This document shows positions 15,491 through 26,834 of a DNA stretch of 39,620 bases, piece after piece (the stretch's first letter is position 1; every line of letters begins with the position of its first letter). The stretch spans positions 68-39,687 of the forward strand of contig MPSY01000004.1 of the NCBI GenBank assembly GCA_001901525.1, given 5' to 3'. The notes below the pieces were generated by a model, which was not told where the DNA came from, searched no databases, and worked only from the letters and a program-made list of their open reading frames with translations. Position numbers and translations under genes: made by a program. This stretch comes from Methylococcales bacterium OPU3_GD_OMZ. GTDB taxonomy: Bacteria; Pseudomonadota; Gammaproteobacteria; Methylococcales; Methylomonadaceae.

Positions 15491-17578
15491 CTATACCTCT
15501 ACATAATGCACTAAGGCGCTAAACCACCGATCGATAATCGGTTGTATCACCTCGGGTGCTTCTTTATTAATCATTTCGGCCATTGCCGGAACTTGGTCAA
15601 TTAAATCCTGATGCAAACTTAAATCAGCTACTTTGAAAGCCATTTCACCGGTCTGACGCGTACCCAAAACATCGCCAGCTCCTCTGAGTTCAAGGTCTTT
15701 TTCAGCGAGCAAAAAGCCATCATTGGTTTCCCTTAAAATGGTTAACCGCTCTCTTGCTACTCTCGATAAAGGCGACTGATACATTAAGAGACAAAAACTT
15801 TCATCTTTACCGCGACCCACACGCCCCCTCAGTTGATGTAACTGCGACAAACCTAAACGCTCAGAGTTTTCAATAACCATAAGTCCTGCATTAGGCACAT
15901 CAACACCCACCTCAATCACTGTTGTCGCCACTAACAAATCAATTTTATGCTGCTTAAAATCAGCCATGATCTGCATTTTATCAGCTGTTTTCAGTCGCCC
16001 ATGGACTAACCCAATCTTAATGCCTGGCAACAAAGTAATTAAAGTCGCCAAGGTTTTCTCAGCGGCCTCGCATTGTAATATGTCTGACTCCTCAATCAAA
16101 GTACAAACCCAATACGCCTGCTTTCGATGACTAACCCAATCCATAATCCGGGCAATAATTTGTGCTCGTTTCTGTGCCGGTAAAGCACGCGTAATCACGG
16201 CCTTTCTACCTGGCGGCAATTCATCAATCACGGATATATCTAAATCCGAATAACGTAACATGGCTAATGTTCTCGGAATAGGGGTTGCTGACATCATTAA
16301 TTGGTGCGGTTTTAAATCACCAACTTGTCCTTTATTTTTTAATACCAAACGTTGATTAACGCCAAACCGATGCTGTTCATCAATAATAACAAGTCCTAAG
16401 CGATTAAATTCAACACTGGTTTGAAACAGTGCATGGGTTCCTATTATAATCTGCGAATCCCCTCCCTTAATTGCGGTTAAATTGGCAATGCGGCGTTGGC
16501 CTTTAATTTTACCGGATAAAAAATCAACCTGAATATCGTAGGGTTCAAACCATTGTTTAAAATTACTGAAATGTTGCTCCGCTAATAATTCTGTGGGTGC
16601 CATGATTCCAACTTGATAGCCAGAAGAAACAGCCCCTAAAGCGGCAAAAGCACTCACAATGGTTTTACCACACCCGACATCGCCCTGAATTAACCGCATC
16701 ATCGGGCTCTCATTCATACAATCATCGGTGATTTCTTTAATCACCCGTTGTTGTGCAGAGGTTAATGAAAACCCTAACGCCTGTGTAAAAGCCATACTCA
16801 TTTCAGTGTGATCTGAAAAAACAGGCGCTGTCGCTAAACGCGCCTTATTTCTAGCTTGGATCCGAGCAAAATGATGTGCTAATAATTCTTCTGCCGCTAA
16901 TCGCCTAAATTCTGGAAGTACTCGCGTCCTCATTGAGACTGATGCGACCGCAGGGTTAGGTGCATGCAATGTTTTTAATGATGCCGCTAAAGTCGGCAAC
17001 ATAAAATTCTTACGAACCACAACCGGCAACCATTCTTGTAACAACAAGTTGCTACCCTCACAAAAAGGCAAAATTTGTTTTAAGGCCTTCCTAAGTAAAG
17101 ACTGGGATACTCCTTCTGTCAGAGGGTAGATAGGTGTTAAACAAGGCTCTATCAAAATAGTTGGATCACGGGCTACCCGGTATTCGGGGTGCACCATTTC
17201 CAAACCATCAAAACCCATGCGGACTTCACCAAAACAACTCAGTTGCTTTCCTATTATTAATTGCTGCTGCTGTTGTGCTGAGAAATGAAAAAAACGTAGT
17301 GTTAGAAAACCAGTGCCATCGCTAATCCTACAGACCAACATCGAACGCCTTCTCACAATAATATCAGTTACGATAATTGAGCCGCCCACTAACACAGAGA
17401 GGCCCTCTTCTAGAGCGCCTAACGCATGTAATCGGGTTCTATCTTCATAACGGACCGGCAAATGAAACAACAAATCATGACAACTAAAGATGCCAATTTT
17501 ATTCAGTCGTTTTGCAATCTGAACACCGATTCCAACCAGAGATTCAACCGGTTGTTTAAGGATATCAACCGCATCCAT
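15491..17578 (-). CDS. recG: ATP-dependent DNA helicase RecG
   Basis: RecG remodels stalled replication forks and branch-migrates Holliday junctions. The 695-residue protein has the full family length: an N-terminal wedge/OB domain (about 60-150), Walker A GDVGCGKT (299-306), DEQH box (400-403) with HRFGVNQR, and the C-terminal helicase motif QLRGRVGRGKDESFCLL. A run of five Gln (about 102-106) in the OB domain is a small oddity. It lies between ridA (19 bp) and ubiC (2 bp). Confidence 0.97.
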   Translation of the reverse strand: MDAVDILKQPVESLVGIGVQIAKRLNKIGIFSCHDLLFHLPVRYEDRTRLHALGALEEGLSVLVGGSIIVTDIIVRRRSMLVCRISDGTGFLTLRFFHFSAQQQQQLIIGKQLSCFGEVRMGFDGLEMVHPEYRVARDPTILIEPCLTPIYPLTEGVSQSLLRKALKQILPFCEGSNLLLQEWLPVVVRKNFMLPTLAASLKTLHAPNPAVASVSMRTRVLPEFRRLAAEELLAHHFARIQARNKARLATAPVFSDHTEMSMAFTQALGFSLTSAQQRVIKEITDDCMNESPMMRLIQGDVGCGKTIVSAFAALGAVSSGYQVGIMAPTELLAEQHFSNFKQWFEPYDIQVDFLSGKIKGQRRIANLTAIKGGDSQIIIGTHALFQTSVEFNRLGLVIIDEQHRFGVNQRLVLKNKGQVGDLKPHQLMMSATPIPRTLAMLRYSDLDISVIDELPPGRKAVITRALPAQKRAQIIARIMDWVSHRKQAYWVCTLIEESDILQCEAAEKTLATLITLLPGIKIGLVHGRLKTADKMQIMADFKQHKIDLLVATTVIEVGVDVPNAGLMVIENSERLGLSQLHQLRGRVGRGKDESFCLLMYQSPLSRVARERLTILRETNDGFLLAEKDLELRGAGDVLGTRQTGEMAFKVADLSLHQDLIDQVPAMAEMINKEAPEVIQPIIDRWFSALVHYVEV

Positions 17579-17597
17579 TCACTAAAAACACAAAAAA

Positions 17598-17987
17598 TTA
17601 ATCATCCGCTAATGCCATAACGGCATCAACTTCAATACTGACACCTTTCGGTAGTGCCGCTACACCCACAACAGCCCTCGCCGGAAAAGGTGTTTCAAAG
17701 AAAACGGCCATGACCTTATTAACCGCCTCAAAATCATCTAAATTTGTTAAAAAGACCGTTAACTTAACAATAGCTGACAAATCTCCACCTGCTGCAAAAG
17801 CGATGGCTTTTAAATTACTGAAAACCTGAATAATCTGCTCATCAATTTCACCATCAATGAGGGTCATCGTTTGCGGCTCTAATGGAATCTGCCCTGAAAT
17901 AAAAACCATCCCATTTATTTTAATAGCCTGAGAATACGTTCCTATCGCTAAAGGTGCCTGATTAGTCCTTATTACTTCCCGTTTCAT
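17598..17987 (-). CDS. ridA: RidA family reactive imine deaminase
   Basis: RidA hydrolyses reactive enamine/imine intermediates such as 2-aminoacrylate. The 129-residue protein has the normal length, the GTYSQAIKING start region, ISGQIPL, and the FPARAVVGVAALPKG segment with the conserved Arg that binds the substrate carboxylate. It sits between spoT and recG, the place where trmH is found in E. coli. The 36-bp gap to spoT suggests co-transcription. Confidence 0.93.
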   Translation of the reverse strand: MKREVIRTNQAPLAIGTYSQAIKINGMVFISGQIPLEPQTMTLIDGEIDEQIIQVFSNLKAIAFAAGGDLSAIVKLTVFLTNLDDFEAVNKVMAVFFETPFPARAVVGVAALPKGVSIEVDAVMALADD

Positions 17988-18023
17988 AGCCTTCTTATCT
18001 CCTGTTCTTAGAAGCTATTACGC

Positions 18024-20201
18024 TCAAACTTTAACTCGAATAATCTTCAAGACAATAGACAGTTTCTTTAATTTACGGATAATATTCGCTAGGTGAATTC
18101 GGTCTAAGACCGTGACCGTTATTAAATCCACCGAAACGCGTTCATCTTGCTCAACAATTCTAACATTCTCAATATTCGAATCCATTGTCGAAATAGTCGA
18201 GGCAACTGTTGCTAATGACCCTCGTTCATTTAATAACTCAATCCGAATATCTGCAGAAAACTCATTCTCCGAAATTTTGTCACTCCACTCGACATTCAAC
18301 CACTGGTTTTGTTTTTTTCTATCATGACTACTGTTTTTACATTCAAGCCGATGAATGACAATACCTCGCCCTGGGTTAAAATAACCGATAATAAGATCCC
18401 CCGGTAGCGGACGACAGCATTTGGGTAATGAAATAACAACCCCTTCCGTCCCTTTAATAATAAGCGGTCTATCTGTTTTTTGTTTTAACGACACTATTGC
18501 TTTATCACCCAGTGCCGCTAGATCGACCAAACGCTGAACAACAACAAAAGCCATAAGATCACCCAAACCAATGGCCTCATAAAGCTGGTCAATACTATCC
18601 AAAGAAACGGCTCCAACCAGTTCATTTAACTGCTCACTCGATACTGATTTCTTAGTCAACCCTATTGCTTTTAATTCTCGCTTAAACAACCGTTTTCCAA
18701 GGTTAATCGCCTCACCTTTTTTAAAATGTTTAAGATGGGTTCGTATTGCTGAACGTGCCTTTGCGGTGACGACATAATTCAACCAGATTGGATTTGGTTT
18801 GGCCCAAGAAGATGAAACCACCTCAACCGTCATGCCATTTTCTAATTGGGTTTGTAACGGAACCAAACGTCTATTAATTCGCGCTGAAACACATTTATTA
18901 CCAATGTCCGTATGAACCGCATAAGCAAAATCGACAATACATGAGCCTCGCGGCATCTTAATAACAGTCCCTTTGGGCGTAAAAACAAAGACTTCTTTCG
19001 GGAACAAATCAACTTTCAAATTATCAATAAACTCGAACGAATCCCCCGCTGTTTTTTGTAATTCCAATAAATCACGTAACCACTCATTGGCCAATTCTTT
19101 AGATTCTGATGCTTTTTCACCCTCCTTTTTATACAGCCAGTGCGCCGCAATACCCGTTTCGGATAATTGGTGCATTTCAAAAGTACGAATTTGTATCTCG
19201 AGCGGAATCCCATAAGGTCCGACCATAATACTATGAAGTGACTGATAGCCATTAGCCTTCGGTAGGGCAATATAATCTTTAAACCGACCCGGGATCGGAC
19301 GAAACAAACTATGAATTATACCCAGTGTTCGATAACAGGCATCCGCATCATGACAATAAATTCTAAAAGCATAAACGTCAAAAACATCTGAAAAAGAGAT
19401 CTTCTTTTTCTGCATTTTTTTATAAATGCTGTAGAGATGTTTTTCACGGCCATTAACTTCCGCATCTAAAGAACATTCACTCAACCGATGGCTAATTGAC
19501 TTCTCAATTGTTTGTAAAATCTGCGTTCTATTACCTCTCGATTTTCTGACTGCTTCAGCAAGAATCCGATTACGCATGGGGTATAATGCGGAGAAGCTCA
19601 GCATTTCCAAATGATGCCGAATATCATTCATCCCTAACCGATCCGCAAGCGGGACATAAATATCAAGTGTCTCACGGGCAATAAGACGTTGCTTACGACG
19701 CTCCATAGCCCCTAAAGTTTTCATATTATGTAAGCGATCCGCTAATTTAACCATAATTACGCGTAAATCCTTAGCCATAGCAAGGATCATTTTACGTACA
19801 CTTTCGGCTTTAGACTCCTGCTTACTCTTATTTTCAATCTTCCCTAATTTACTTACGCCGTCGACTAATTCAGCAACTTCTTCATTAAACGCTGCGGCTA
19901 AATCTTCCTTTGTCGATGGCGAATCCTCAATGACATCATGCAATATTGCCGCGATAATGCCATTAACATCCATACGCATTTCAGAGAGCGTCAATGCAAC
20001 TGAAAGCGGGTGACAAATATAAGCCTCGCCACTTTTTCTGAATTGCTCTTGATGTGCCTTACGGCCGTATTCAAAAGCCCTTATAACGTCGTCTATCTGA
20101 CTTTGTTCTAGATAATGGCGAAGGTTCACGCATAATTCAGCAACCAGTTTATTTTCTGGCAACGCTGTGTCTACTGCCAAATCAGTCGCTAAAATATTCA
20201 T
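18024..20201 (-). CDS. spoT: Bifunctional (p)ppGpp synthetase/hydrolase
   Basis: This protein sets the level of the alarmone (p)ppGpp. The 725-residue protein has an HD hydrolase domain with His64, His88-Asp89, Glu92-Asp93 and Asp155. In the synthetase domain the signature is RFKD (306-309), the RxKD version seen in bifunctional enzymes rather than the ExDD of RelA, followed by NGYQSLHS. A TGS domain (VFVFTPKGTVIKMP) and a C-terminal ACT domain follow. All catalytic residues I can check are present, so both activities are expected. It follows rpoZ by 21 bp, a common pairing in gammaproteobacteria. Confidence 0.97.
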   Translation of the reverse strand: MNILATDLAVDTALPENKLVAELCVNLRHYLEQSQIDDVIRAFEYGRKAHQEQFRKSGEAYICHPLSVALTLSEMRMDVNGIIAAILHDVIEDSPSTKEDLAAAFNEEVAELVDGVSKLGKIENKSKQESKAESVRKMILAMAKDLRVIMVKLADRLHNMKTLGAMERRKQRLIARETLDIYVPLADRLGMNDIRHHLEMLSFSALYPMRNRILAEAVRKSRGNRTQILQTIEKSISHRLSECSLDAEVNGREKHLYSIYKKMQKKKISFSDVFDVYAFRIYCHDADACYRTLGIIHSLFRPIPGRFKDYIALPKANGYQSLHSIMVGPYGIPLEIQIRTFEMHQLSETGIAAHWLYKKEGEKASESKELANEWLRDLLELQKTAGDSFEFIDNLKVDLFPKEVFVFTPKGTVIKMPRGSCIVDFAYAVHTDIGNKCVSARINRRLVPLQTQLENGMTVEVVSSSWAKPNPIWLNYVVTAKARSAIRTHLKHFKKGEAINLGKRLFKRELKAIGLTKKSVSSEQLNELVGAVSLDSIDQLYEAIGLGDLMAFVVVQRLVDLAALGDKAIVSLKQKTDRPLIIKGTEGVVISLPKCCRPLPGDLIIGYFNPGRGIVIHRLECKNSSHDRKKQNQWLNVEWSDKISENEFSADIRIELLNERGSLATVASTISTMDSNIENVRIVEQDERVSVDLITVTVLDRIHLANIIRKLKKLSIVLKIIRVKV

Positions 20202-20222
20202 CGAAACACCTAAAAGCGCCCC

Positions 20223-20477
20223 TTATACTGTTGTTTCCGTATCACCTTCAGCGATACTATAATCAATATTTTTAGCTTCAAAACTATCAACATTTTCTTC
20301 GTTAACCAATCCTTCTGAGATTTCACGAAGAGCGACCACCGTATCTTTATCACGCCCTCTAGAAACTAAAGGATCCGCATTTTCCATAAGTTGACGTGCT
20401 CTTTTACTTGAAAGTAACACCAAATCAAATCGGTTACCTACTTTTTCTAAACAATCTTCAACGGTTACTCTAGCCAT
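20223..20477 (-). CDS. rpoZ: RNA polymerase omega subunit
   Basis: The 84-residue protein starts [22 protein letters not shown] and contains the family core KRARQL and [10 protein letters not shown]. Omega helps assemble beta' and forms part of a ppGpp binding site on RNA polymerase, which suits its position just ahead of spoT. The acidic C-terminal tail is slightly variable. The usual upstream neighbour gmk is missing. pgk is there instead, 65 bp away. Confidence 0.97.
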   Translation of the reverse strand: MARVTVEDCLEKVGNRFDLVLLSSKRARQLMENADPLVSRGRDKDTVVALREISEGLVNEENVDSFEAKNIDYSIAEGDTETTV

Positions 20478-20542
20478 ATTCCCACCTTAAATAATAATTA
20501 CTCTAAATTCTAAAACGTCTACTTAATACTTAAAACTAACGT

Positions 20543-21715
20543 TTAACTTCTCTTTTCTAATATCTCAACAGCCGGCAATACCTTCCCTTCCAAAAATTCA
20601 AGAAAAGCGCCCCCACCGGTAGAGGTATAGGAAACCTGATCGGCAATACCGTACTTATCAATGGCTGCCAGTGTATCGCCGCCGCCCGCAATTGAAAAGG
20701 CATCTCCTGCTGCAATTGCATAGGCCAAAGTTTCAGTGCCTTTACCAAACTGTTCAATTTCAAAAACACCAACCGGGCCATTCCAGACAATTGTCCCTGC
20801 TGTCTGTAATAACTCAGCATAGTGCGCTGCCGTTTCAGGACCAATATCTAAAATCAAGTCATCGGCTTCCACATCGGCTACTTTACGAACAAAAGCTTCT
20901 GCATCTTCTGAAAATTCCTTGGCACAAACCACATCGACAGGAACCGGTATTTCAATGCCTTTTTCTTTAGCCTGCTCCATCAGTTTCTTTGCTTCTGAAA
21001 TAAGATCTTCTTCATACAACGATTTTCCAACCGCAAAACCAGCCGCTGCAATAAAAGTATTGGCTATCCCACCCCCTACAATTAATTGATCTACTTTTTG
21101 TGATAATGACTCAAGAACCGTTAATTTAGAAGAAACCTTTGACCCTCCCACGATTGCAATTAAGGGCTTTGCGGGGTGTTCTAATGCAGTTCCCAACGCC
21201 TCTAATTCATTCGCTAATAAAGGGCCAGAACAAGCAATTGGTGCAAACTCAGCGACGCGATGCGTCGATGCCTGTGCCCGATGAGCCGTTCCAAAGGCAT
21301 CCATGACAAAAACATCACATAAAGCAGCCATTTTCTGACCTAAGCTAATCGCATTACTTTTCTCACCAACATTAAACCTTACGTTCTCACAAAGAATCAC
21401 TTCACCTGGCTCCACGTCCACACCGTCTAACCAGTCCTTTCTTAATCGTACCGGTCGACCCAATAACTCCGACATGTGTGTTGCAACAGGTCCTAATGAG
21501 AATTGTTCATCATATTCACCTTCTACCGGGCGTCCCAGATGCGATAAAAGAATGACGGCAGCACCCGCTTCCAGTGCAGTTTCAATCGTAGGTAAACTTG
21601 CGCGAATACGGATGTCGCTGGTAACCACGCCATCCTTGATAGGTACATTTAAATCTTGTCTTATTAAGACACGTTTACCGGATAAATCTAAATCGATCAT
21701 TCTTTGAATTGACAT
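20543..21715 (-). CDS. pgk: Phosphoglycerate kinase
   Basis: Pgk interconverts 1,3-bisphosphoglycerate and 3-phosphoglycerate. Diagnostic segments are [14 protein letters not shown] near the start, SHLGRP (substrate binding), VGGSKVSSK, and the C-terminal GGGDT with [13 protein letters not shown] nucleotide-binding residues. I choose ATG 21715 (390 residues, MSIQRMIDL). The frame stays open to a TTG at 21727, but AGGA of the Shine-Dalgarno falls between the two, at good spacing from the ATG. It lies between ubiB and rpoZ, away from gap and tkt, which are its common partners. Confidence 0.97.
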   Translation of the reverse strand: MSIQRMIDLDLSGKRVLIRQDLNVPIKDGVVTSDIRIRASLPTIETALEAGAAVILLSHLGRPVEGEYDEQFSLGPVATHMSELLGRPVRLRKDWLDGVDVEPGEVILCENVRFNVGEKSNAISLGQKMAALCDVFVMDAFGTAHRAQASTHRVAEFAPIACSGPLLANELEALGTALEHPAKPLIAIVGGSKVSSKLTVLESLSQKVDQLIVGGGIANTFIAAAGFAVGKSLYEEDLISEAKKLMEQAKEKGIEIPVPVDVVCAKEFSEDAEAFVRKVADVEADDLILDIGPETAAHYAELLQTAGTIVWNGPVGVFEIEQFGKGTETLAYAIAAGDAFSIAGGGDTLAAIDKYGIADQVSYTSTGGGAFLEFLEGKVLPAVEILEKRS

Positions 21716-21766
21716 TACTTTCCTCAAAATATAATTAAAACTACTTGTTCTCTACTAAAAAACTAC

Positions 21767-23419
21767 TTAACTGTTTTGATGGGCTCTAATAAAAAAGATT
21801 CCACCAATCGCGCCAAAAACCCAGGGCCATACTGACGCATCATCACCGCTTACCAATAGAGCATAATCGGTAAGGCCTATCATTGTCGCAACCAAAATAA
21901 AGGTTGCCCCCATAACCGAAGAGACAATTCGACGCTGATTATCTATCAAGTGGTTACGAATACTTGCTAAATCTTTTGCTGTCAAATTAACTTGTAATTT
22001 TCCTTTTCCTGCATCATCTAAAACCCGAAAAGCCAAAGCAGGCATTTCAGGTAACTGCTCGGCCATTAAGGGTATGTTATCAATCACCTTCTTTAATTTT
22101 GCTTTTGGACTTAAGCGCTCCTTAAACCAGTCCTCTAAAAAAGGTTTAGCCGTTTGCCATAAATCCAGTTCTGGGTATAACTCTCGTCCTAAACCCTCAA
22201 TATTTAACAGTGTCTTTTGCAACAAGACCAATTGCGGCTGAACTTGCATATCAAACCGACGCGCCGTCTCAAATAACCGCAAAAGAAACAATCCAAATGA
22301 TATTTCTTTAAGCGGTTTCTCAAAAATAGGCTCACAAACCGTTCGAATGGCTGATTCAAATTCCTCTATCCGTGTGGTACTCGGAACCCACCCCGAAGCC
22401 ACATGCATTTCAGCAACACGGTAATAATCTCGATTAAAAAAAGCTAAAAAGTTTTCAGCCAAATAACGTTGATCAGATATAGTCAAGGTCCCCACAATAC
22501 CAAAATCTATAGCGGTATATTTAGCCGGTGGCGAGACAAAAATATTTCCCGGGTGCATGTCTGCATGAAAAAAGTTATCTCTGAAAACCTGCGTAAAAAA
22601 TATCTCAACGCCCCGCTCAGCCAGTACTTTAAAATCAACTCCGGCCTCTTCCATGCTCTCAAGATCACCGATCGGAATTCCATAAACACGCTCCATTACT
22701 AATACTTTGGTCCGCGTATAGGGCCAATAAATTTTGGGAATATATAAAATATCTGATTTCTCGAAATTACGACGTAATTTCGCCGCATTCCCTGCTTCTC
22801 TGATTAAATCCAACTCATCCAGTATGGTTTTTTCAAACTCAGCAACCACTTCTACCGGTCGCAACCGTTTTGCTTCAGGCCAAAACTTCTCTGCTAATTG
22901 AGCAACCTCATAAAGCAAACCAATATCTATACGTATGCGTTGCTCGATATCCGGTCTTAGAACTTTAACAACAACATCTTCACCCGTTTTTAATGTCGCC
23001 GCATGTACCTGAGCAACCGATGCTGAAGCCAATACTTCATTATCAAATTCTGAAAAAACATCGTCAATGGCTGAGCCCAATTGAGCTTCAATTAATTGTC
23101 GTGCCTCAGTCACTGAAAAAGGCGGAACTTTATCTTGTAATTTAACTAATTCGTTTGCGATATCCTCTGGAAGCAAATCTTTTCGCGTCGACAACGCCTG
23201 CCCAAATTTAACAAAAATAGGACCTAAATCTTCTAACGCCAAACGAATCCTGAGTCCCACCGGCTGCTGTCGACGCGCCAACCAAACACCCGAACTAAAT
23301 TGTACTAAATATCGTACCGGACGAAACAAATGTGTTTTTTGAACCACTTCATCCAATCCATGGGAAACTAAAACCCAATTAATATGTAACAAGCGAGCCA
23401 ACAGCTTGGGATTTATCAC
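21767..23419 (-). CDS. ubiB: Ubiquinone biosynthesis ATPase UbiB
   Basis: UbiB is an atypical kinase-like (ADCK/ABC1) ATPase needed for ubiquinone synthesis. The 550-residue protein shows the family marks: KFGQ (71-74) in the KxGQ motif, the Ala-rich nucleotide loop ASASVAQVH (about 131-139), HADMHPGN and DFG. Two C-terminal membrane helices (about 500-545) anchor it. The start is GTG at 23419 with AAGGAC about 7 bp upstream. It follows ubiJ by 62 bp in the usual ubiE-ubiJ-ubiB order. Confidence 0.96.
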   Translation of the reverse strand: MINPKLLARLLHINWVLVSHGLDEVVQKTHLFRPVRYLVQFSSGVWLARRQQPVGLRIRLALEDLGPIFVKFGQALSTRKDLLPEDIANELVKLQDKVPPFSVTEARQLIEAQLGSAIDDVFSEFDNEVLASASVAQVHAATLKTGEDVVVKVLRPDIEQRIRIDIGLLYEVAQLAEKFWPEAKRLRPVEVVAEFEKTILDELDLIREAGNAAKLRRNFEKSDILYIPKIYWPYTRTKVLVMERVYGIPIGDLESMEEAGVDFKVLAERGVEIFFTQVFRDNFFHADMHPGNIFVSPPAKYTAIDFGIVGTLTISDQRYLAENFLAFFNRDYYRVAEMHVASGWVPSTTRIEEFESAIRTVCEPIFEKPLKEISFGLFLLRLFETARRFDMQVQPQLVLLQKTLLNIEGLGRELYPELDLWQTAKPFLEDWFKERLSPKAKLKKVIDNIPLMAEQLPEMPALAFRVLDDAGKGKLQVNLTAKDLASIRNHLIDNQRRIVSSVMGATFILVATMIGLTDYALLVSGDDASVWPWVFGAIGGIFFIRAHQNS

Positions 23420-23481
23420 GTAATGTCCTTAACTATTAATCATTACCAATATCAGTTCTTTTGATGACAAAAAACTGATGC

Positions 23482-24096
23482 CTATTTTTCTTTGAATTTA
23501 CTTTGCAACCTATTAATGCGTAAAACCATCCGGTCCAAACCAGATCGCAAATCATCGACTTGTTTAAAGAACACATCAACTTCAGGCCCGGAAGGCGTAT
23601 CCTGAGCCTCATCTTGCAAAAATTCAGTCACATTTAATTGCAATGTTTTCAATGCATCTCGTTTGTAGTGATAACTCCGTCGAACAACGCTCCCTAACTG
23701 ATGCGCTGCGACATCGCCAGTGTAATATGATAACCGCTCTTCAAAGTCAGGGTCTAATTGTTTAAATAACCGTTGAAAATCACGACCAACAGCCATATCG
23801 CCAGAAATTTTTACATCCCCTGTGAAAATAGACCGCATGGCATACGTGTTTAACGCCATTAATGCCATGGCTGGTAAAGACCCTTCAATATGCGTATCTA
23901 CGACCCCTTGAAAATCACCTAAAAGTTGAATGCTCTGTGTCGTCGGGCAAAAAAAGACCGTCTGATTAATCGGTTGAAAATTAACCGCAATGACTTTTCC
24001 TGACAACGGAGCCAATAACACCGCAACATCCACATCTAACGACAACAGTTGTGCTAATAACCGCTCTAAAACATCCGTAAGTAACGCCTTAATCAT
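23482..24096 (-). CDS. ubiJ: Ubiquinone biosynthesis accessory factor UbiJ (SCP2 domain)
   Basis: UbiJ carries a lipid-binding SCP2 domain and with UbiK helps assemble the soluble ubiquinone biosynthesis complex. The 204-residue protein fits in length. The SCP2-like core covers about residues 20-120, and the last 35 residues form a probable coiled coil. Sequence conservation in this family is low, so the call rests mainly on its position between ubiE and ubiB. Confidence 0.88.
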   Translation of the reverse strand: MIKALLTDVLERLLAQLLSLDVDVAVLLAPLSGKVIAVNFQPINQTVFFCPTTQSIQLLGDFQGVVDTHIEGSLPAMALMALNTYAMRSIFTGDVKISGDMAVGRDFQRLFKQLDPDFEERLSYYTGDVAAHQLGSVVRRSYHYKRDALKTLQLNVTEFLQDEAQDTPSGPEVDVFFKQVDDLRSGLDRMVLRINRLQSKFKEK

Positions 24097-24108
24097 AGTA
24101 AAAAATGG

Positions 24109-24858
24109 TTAAAATTTATAACCACGGTGAACCGCTACCACACCTTGCGTCATATTGTAATAATCACAACGTTCCAACCCGGCCTCTTCCATAAGCGTTT
24201 TAAGTTCATCTTGTTTAGGATGCATACGAATAGACTCGGCTAAATAACGATAACTATCCGCATCATTTGCCACCACTTGCCCCATTGTTGGCAGCAGATT
24301 AAACGAGTAAAAATCATACATTTTACTCACAACCTCATTCGTAGGGTGAGAAAACTCTAAAACGATGACACAACCACCTGGCTTTAAAACCCTATGCATT
24401 GAACGCAAAGCGGCTGCCTTGTCAGTTACATTCCTTAATCCAAAAGCGATAGATACACAGTCAAACGTATTATCATCAAAAGGAAGTTTTTCCGCATTAA
24501 TTTGAGCATATTGAATATTTTCAACCAACCCACGATCAATCATTCGATCCCGTCCCGTGGCTAACATTGCTCTATTAATATCAGATAAAACTACACGACC
24601 TGAGCGTCCAACTCGTTTCGAGAATAATGTAGTTAAGTCACCGGTTCCCCCGGCTAAATCAAGTACCTGCTGCCCTTCTCTTACATTACTCAATTGTACA
24701 GCGACACGCTTCCATACCCGGTGAATTCCAAATGACATTAAATCATTCATCACATCATATTTATCGGCAACAGAATCAAATACACCTTTAACTAAACTGA
24801 CTTTGTCTTCTGTATTAACCTGCTTAAAACCAAAATGCGTTGTTTTTTCATCACTCAT
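24109..24858 (-). CDS. ubiE: Ubiquinone/menaquinone C-methyltransferase
   Basis: UbiE is the SAM-dependent C-methyltransferase of ubiquinone and menaquinone synthesis. SAM motif I is [10 protein letters not shown], and the family segments [34 protein letters not shown] and [18 protein letters not shown] are all present. It ends HRGYKF like E. coli UbiE. Two ATGs are possible, 24867 and 24858. I prefer 24858 ([11 protein letters not shown]) because the AAGGAA directly touches the first ATG. Confidence 0.97.
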   Translation of the reverse strand: MSDEKTTHFGFKQVNTEDKVSLVKGVFDSVADKYDVMNDLMSFGIHRVWKRVAVQLSNVREGQQVLDLAGGTGDLTTLFSKRVGRSGRVVLSDINRAMLATGRDRMIDRGLVENIQYAQINAEKLPFDDNTFDCVSIAFGLRNVTDKAAALRSMHRVLKPGGCVIVLEFSHPTNEVVSKMYDFYSFNLLPTMGQVVANDADSYRYLAESIRMHPKQDELKTLMEEAGLERCDYYNMTQGVVAVHRGYKF

Positions 24859-24955
24859 CAAATTCATTTCCTTTTCATTTATCTACTTCCCACTAACTGT
24901 ACCAATATTAATAGCTTGATTAACTCGCCTAATACATCGACCCGGTTAATCAACG

Positions 24956-26275
24956 CTACAAAATATAACGGCTTAAGTCTTCATCTTCAGCAAATGTCGT
25001 CAAATGTTGTTCCACATAATTTGCATCAATCGTTAAGCTACTTTCCACTAAGTCAGGTGCTTCAAAAGAAATTGTTTCCAATAACCGCTCCAAAATAGTG
25101 TGTAAACGACGCGCACCTATATTTTCCGTCGTTTCATTAACATGCCAACTCATCTCTGCAATACGTTGTATTCCATCTTCAGAAAATTCTAGCGCCACCC
25201 CTTCTGTCGCTAATAATGCTTTATATTGATCCGTCAATGAAGCATCAGGTTCCGTTAGAATCCGAACAAAATCTTCGACCGATAACGGTTCTAGTTCAAC
25301 ACGGATAGGGAAACGACCTTGTAATTCAGGAATCAAATCAGACGGCTTAGTCAGATGAAAAGCCCCCGATGCTATAAACAGAATATGGTCAGTTTTTATC
25401 ATCCCATATTTAGTATTTACCGTACTACCTTCAACCATAGGAAGTAAATCTCGTTGCACGCCTTCTCTCGAAACATCACCCCCACCCGTTTCAGAACGTT
25501 TGCACACCTTATCAATTTCATCAATAAAAACTATTCCGTTTTGCTCGGCTAATCGAACAGCTGTCATCTTCAGCTCTTCTTCATTAATCATTTTATTCGC
25601 TTCTTCATCCTTTAACAGTTGCATGGCATCTTTAATACGCAATTTCCGTGAATGAGTTTTGCCCGCATGCATATTCTGAAACATCCCTTGTAACTGACTG
25701 GTCATTTCTTCCATACCCGGGGGGGCCATAATTTCCACACCTAAATTCTTTTCCTGAAGATCTACTTCAATATCTTTTTCATCAAAGTGTCCCTCCCTTA
25801 ACTTCTTACGCATCTTTTGTCGCGTCGCTGTTTCTGATGCCGATAAATTCGTGTTATCCGCTGCGGGCAATAAAATATCTAATACTCGGTCCTCAGCGGC
25901 ATCAAGCGCTCTATTTTGAACCTTCTTGACCTCTGCTTCACGATTCATCTTAACAGCCATATCAACCAAGTCACGAATGATGGATTCAACATCACGCCCC
26001 ACATAACCCACCTCGGTAAACTTCGTGGCCTCAACTTTGATAAAGGGCGCATTAGCTAACCGCGCTAAACGACGGGCGATTTCAGTTTTCCCTACACCAG
26101 TCGGTCCAATCATTAAAATATTTTTAGGCGTTATTTCATCACGCAATGCTAAATCGACTAACAATCGCCGCCAACGATTACGAAGTGCTATGGCAACAGC
26201 TCGCTTGGCATTAGCTTGGCCGACAATGTGTTTATCAAGTTCATGTACAATTTCTTTCGGTGTCATCTGTGTCAT
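24956..26275 (-). CDS. hslU: HslU, ATPase subunit of the HslVU protease
   Basis: HslU is the AAA+ unfoldase that feeds proteins into HslV. Walker A is GPTGVGKT (57-64), Walker B is IVFIDEID, and the C-terminus ends in SRYIL, the tail that inserts into and activates HslV. The I-domain lies between about residues 110 and 240. The 439-residue length is typical. It follows hslV by 10 bp. Confidence 0.98.
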   Translation of the reverse strand: MTQMTPKEIVHELDKHIVGQANAKRAVAIALRNRWRRLLVDLALRDEITPKNILMIGPTGVGKTEIARRLARLANAPFIKVEATKFTEVGYVGRDVESIIRDLVDMAVKMNREAEVKKVQNRALDAAEDRVLDILLPAADNTNLSASETATRQKMRKKLREGHFDEKDIEVDLQEKNLGVEIMAPPGMEEMTSQLQGMFQNMHAGKTHSRKLRIKDAMQLLKDEEANKMINEEELKMTAVRLAEQNGIVFIDEIDKVCKRSETGGGDVSREGVQRDLLPMVEGSTVNTKYGMIKTDHILFIASGAFHLTKPSDLIPELQGRFPIRVELEPLSVEDFVRILTEPDASLTDQYKALLATEGVALEFSEDGIQRIAEMSWHVNETTENIGARRLHTILERLLETISFEAPDLVESSLTIDANYVEQHLTTFAEDEDLSRYIL

Positions 26276-26285
26276 GGCAAATTAA

Positions 26286-26834
26286 TTACTCTTGTTCCGT
26301 TGCAAGTTCTTCAATACGTAAATTGTGATTGGTATAAATACAAATATCACCCGCGATTGTTAAGGATTTTTCCACAATTTCTCGCGCACTTAATTCTGTA
26401 TTTTCCAACAGTGCCCGCGCCGCTGATTGCGCGTAAGGTCCGCCAGAGCCAATAGCGATTAGGTTATGCTCCGGCTCAATGACATCTCCTGTTCCCGAAA
26501 TAATCAATGAAACCTTCGAATCCGCTATTGCTAATAAGGCTTCTAAACGTCGTAGCGCTCTATCTGTTCGCCAGTCTTTAGCCATTTCAACAGCCGCACG
26601 TGTCAAATTCCCCCGATGCTTCTCCAACTTACCCTCAAAATGCTCAAACAATGTAAAAGCATCGGCAGTCGCTCCTGCAAATCCAGCAATCACCTGATCA
26701 TGATACAAACGCCGCACTTTTCGCGCATTTCCCTTCATGACTGTATTACCTAAAGTTACCTGCCCATCACCGCCGATAACAACACGATCACCGCGACGCA
26801 CGGATACAATCGTTGTTCCTCTAAAATCCACCAT
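26286..26834 (-). CDS. hslV: HslV, proteolytic subunit of the HslVU protease
   Basis: HslV is the threonine protease of the HslVU complex. The predicted chain starts MVDFRG followed by [19 protein letters not shown]. The catalytic Thr7 becomes N-terminal after removal of a 6-residue propeptide, longer than in E. coli. [15 protein letters not shown] and GDICIYTN are conserved family segments. It is the first gene of the long minus-strand run. I could not find a convincing sigma-32 promoter in the 235 bp upstream. Confidence 0.98.
   Translation of the reverse strand: MVDFRGTTIVSVRRGDRVVIGGDGQVTLGNTVMKGNARKVRRLYHDQVIAGFAGATADAFTLFEHFEGKLEKHRGNLTRAAVEMAKDWRTDRALRRLEALLAIADSKVSLIISGTGDVIEPEHNLIAIGSGGPYAQSAARALLENTELSAREIVEKSLTIAGDICIYTNHNLRIEELATEQE

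Noticed and set aside
18973..19215. Plus-strand ORF inside spoT
   Set aside because: It is antisense to a conserved, full-length spoT and has no recognisable features.
20671..20970. Plus-strand ORF inside pgk, 99 codons
   Set aside because: Low-complexity His/Gln/Leu/Pro-rich translation, the expected shadow of pgk.
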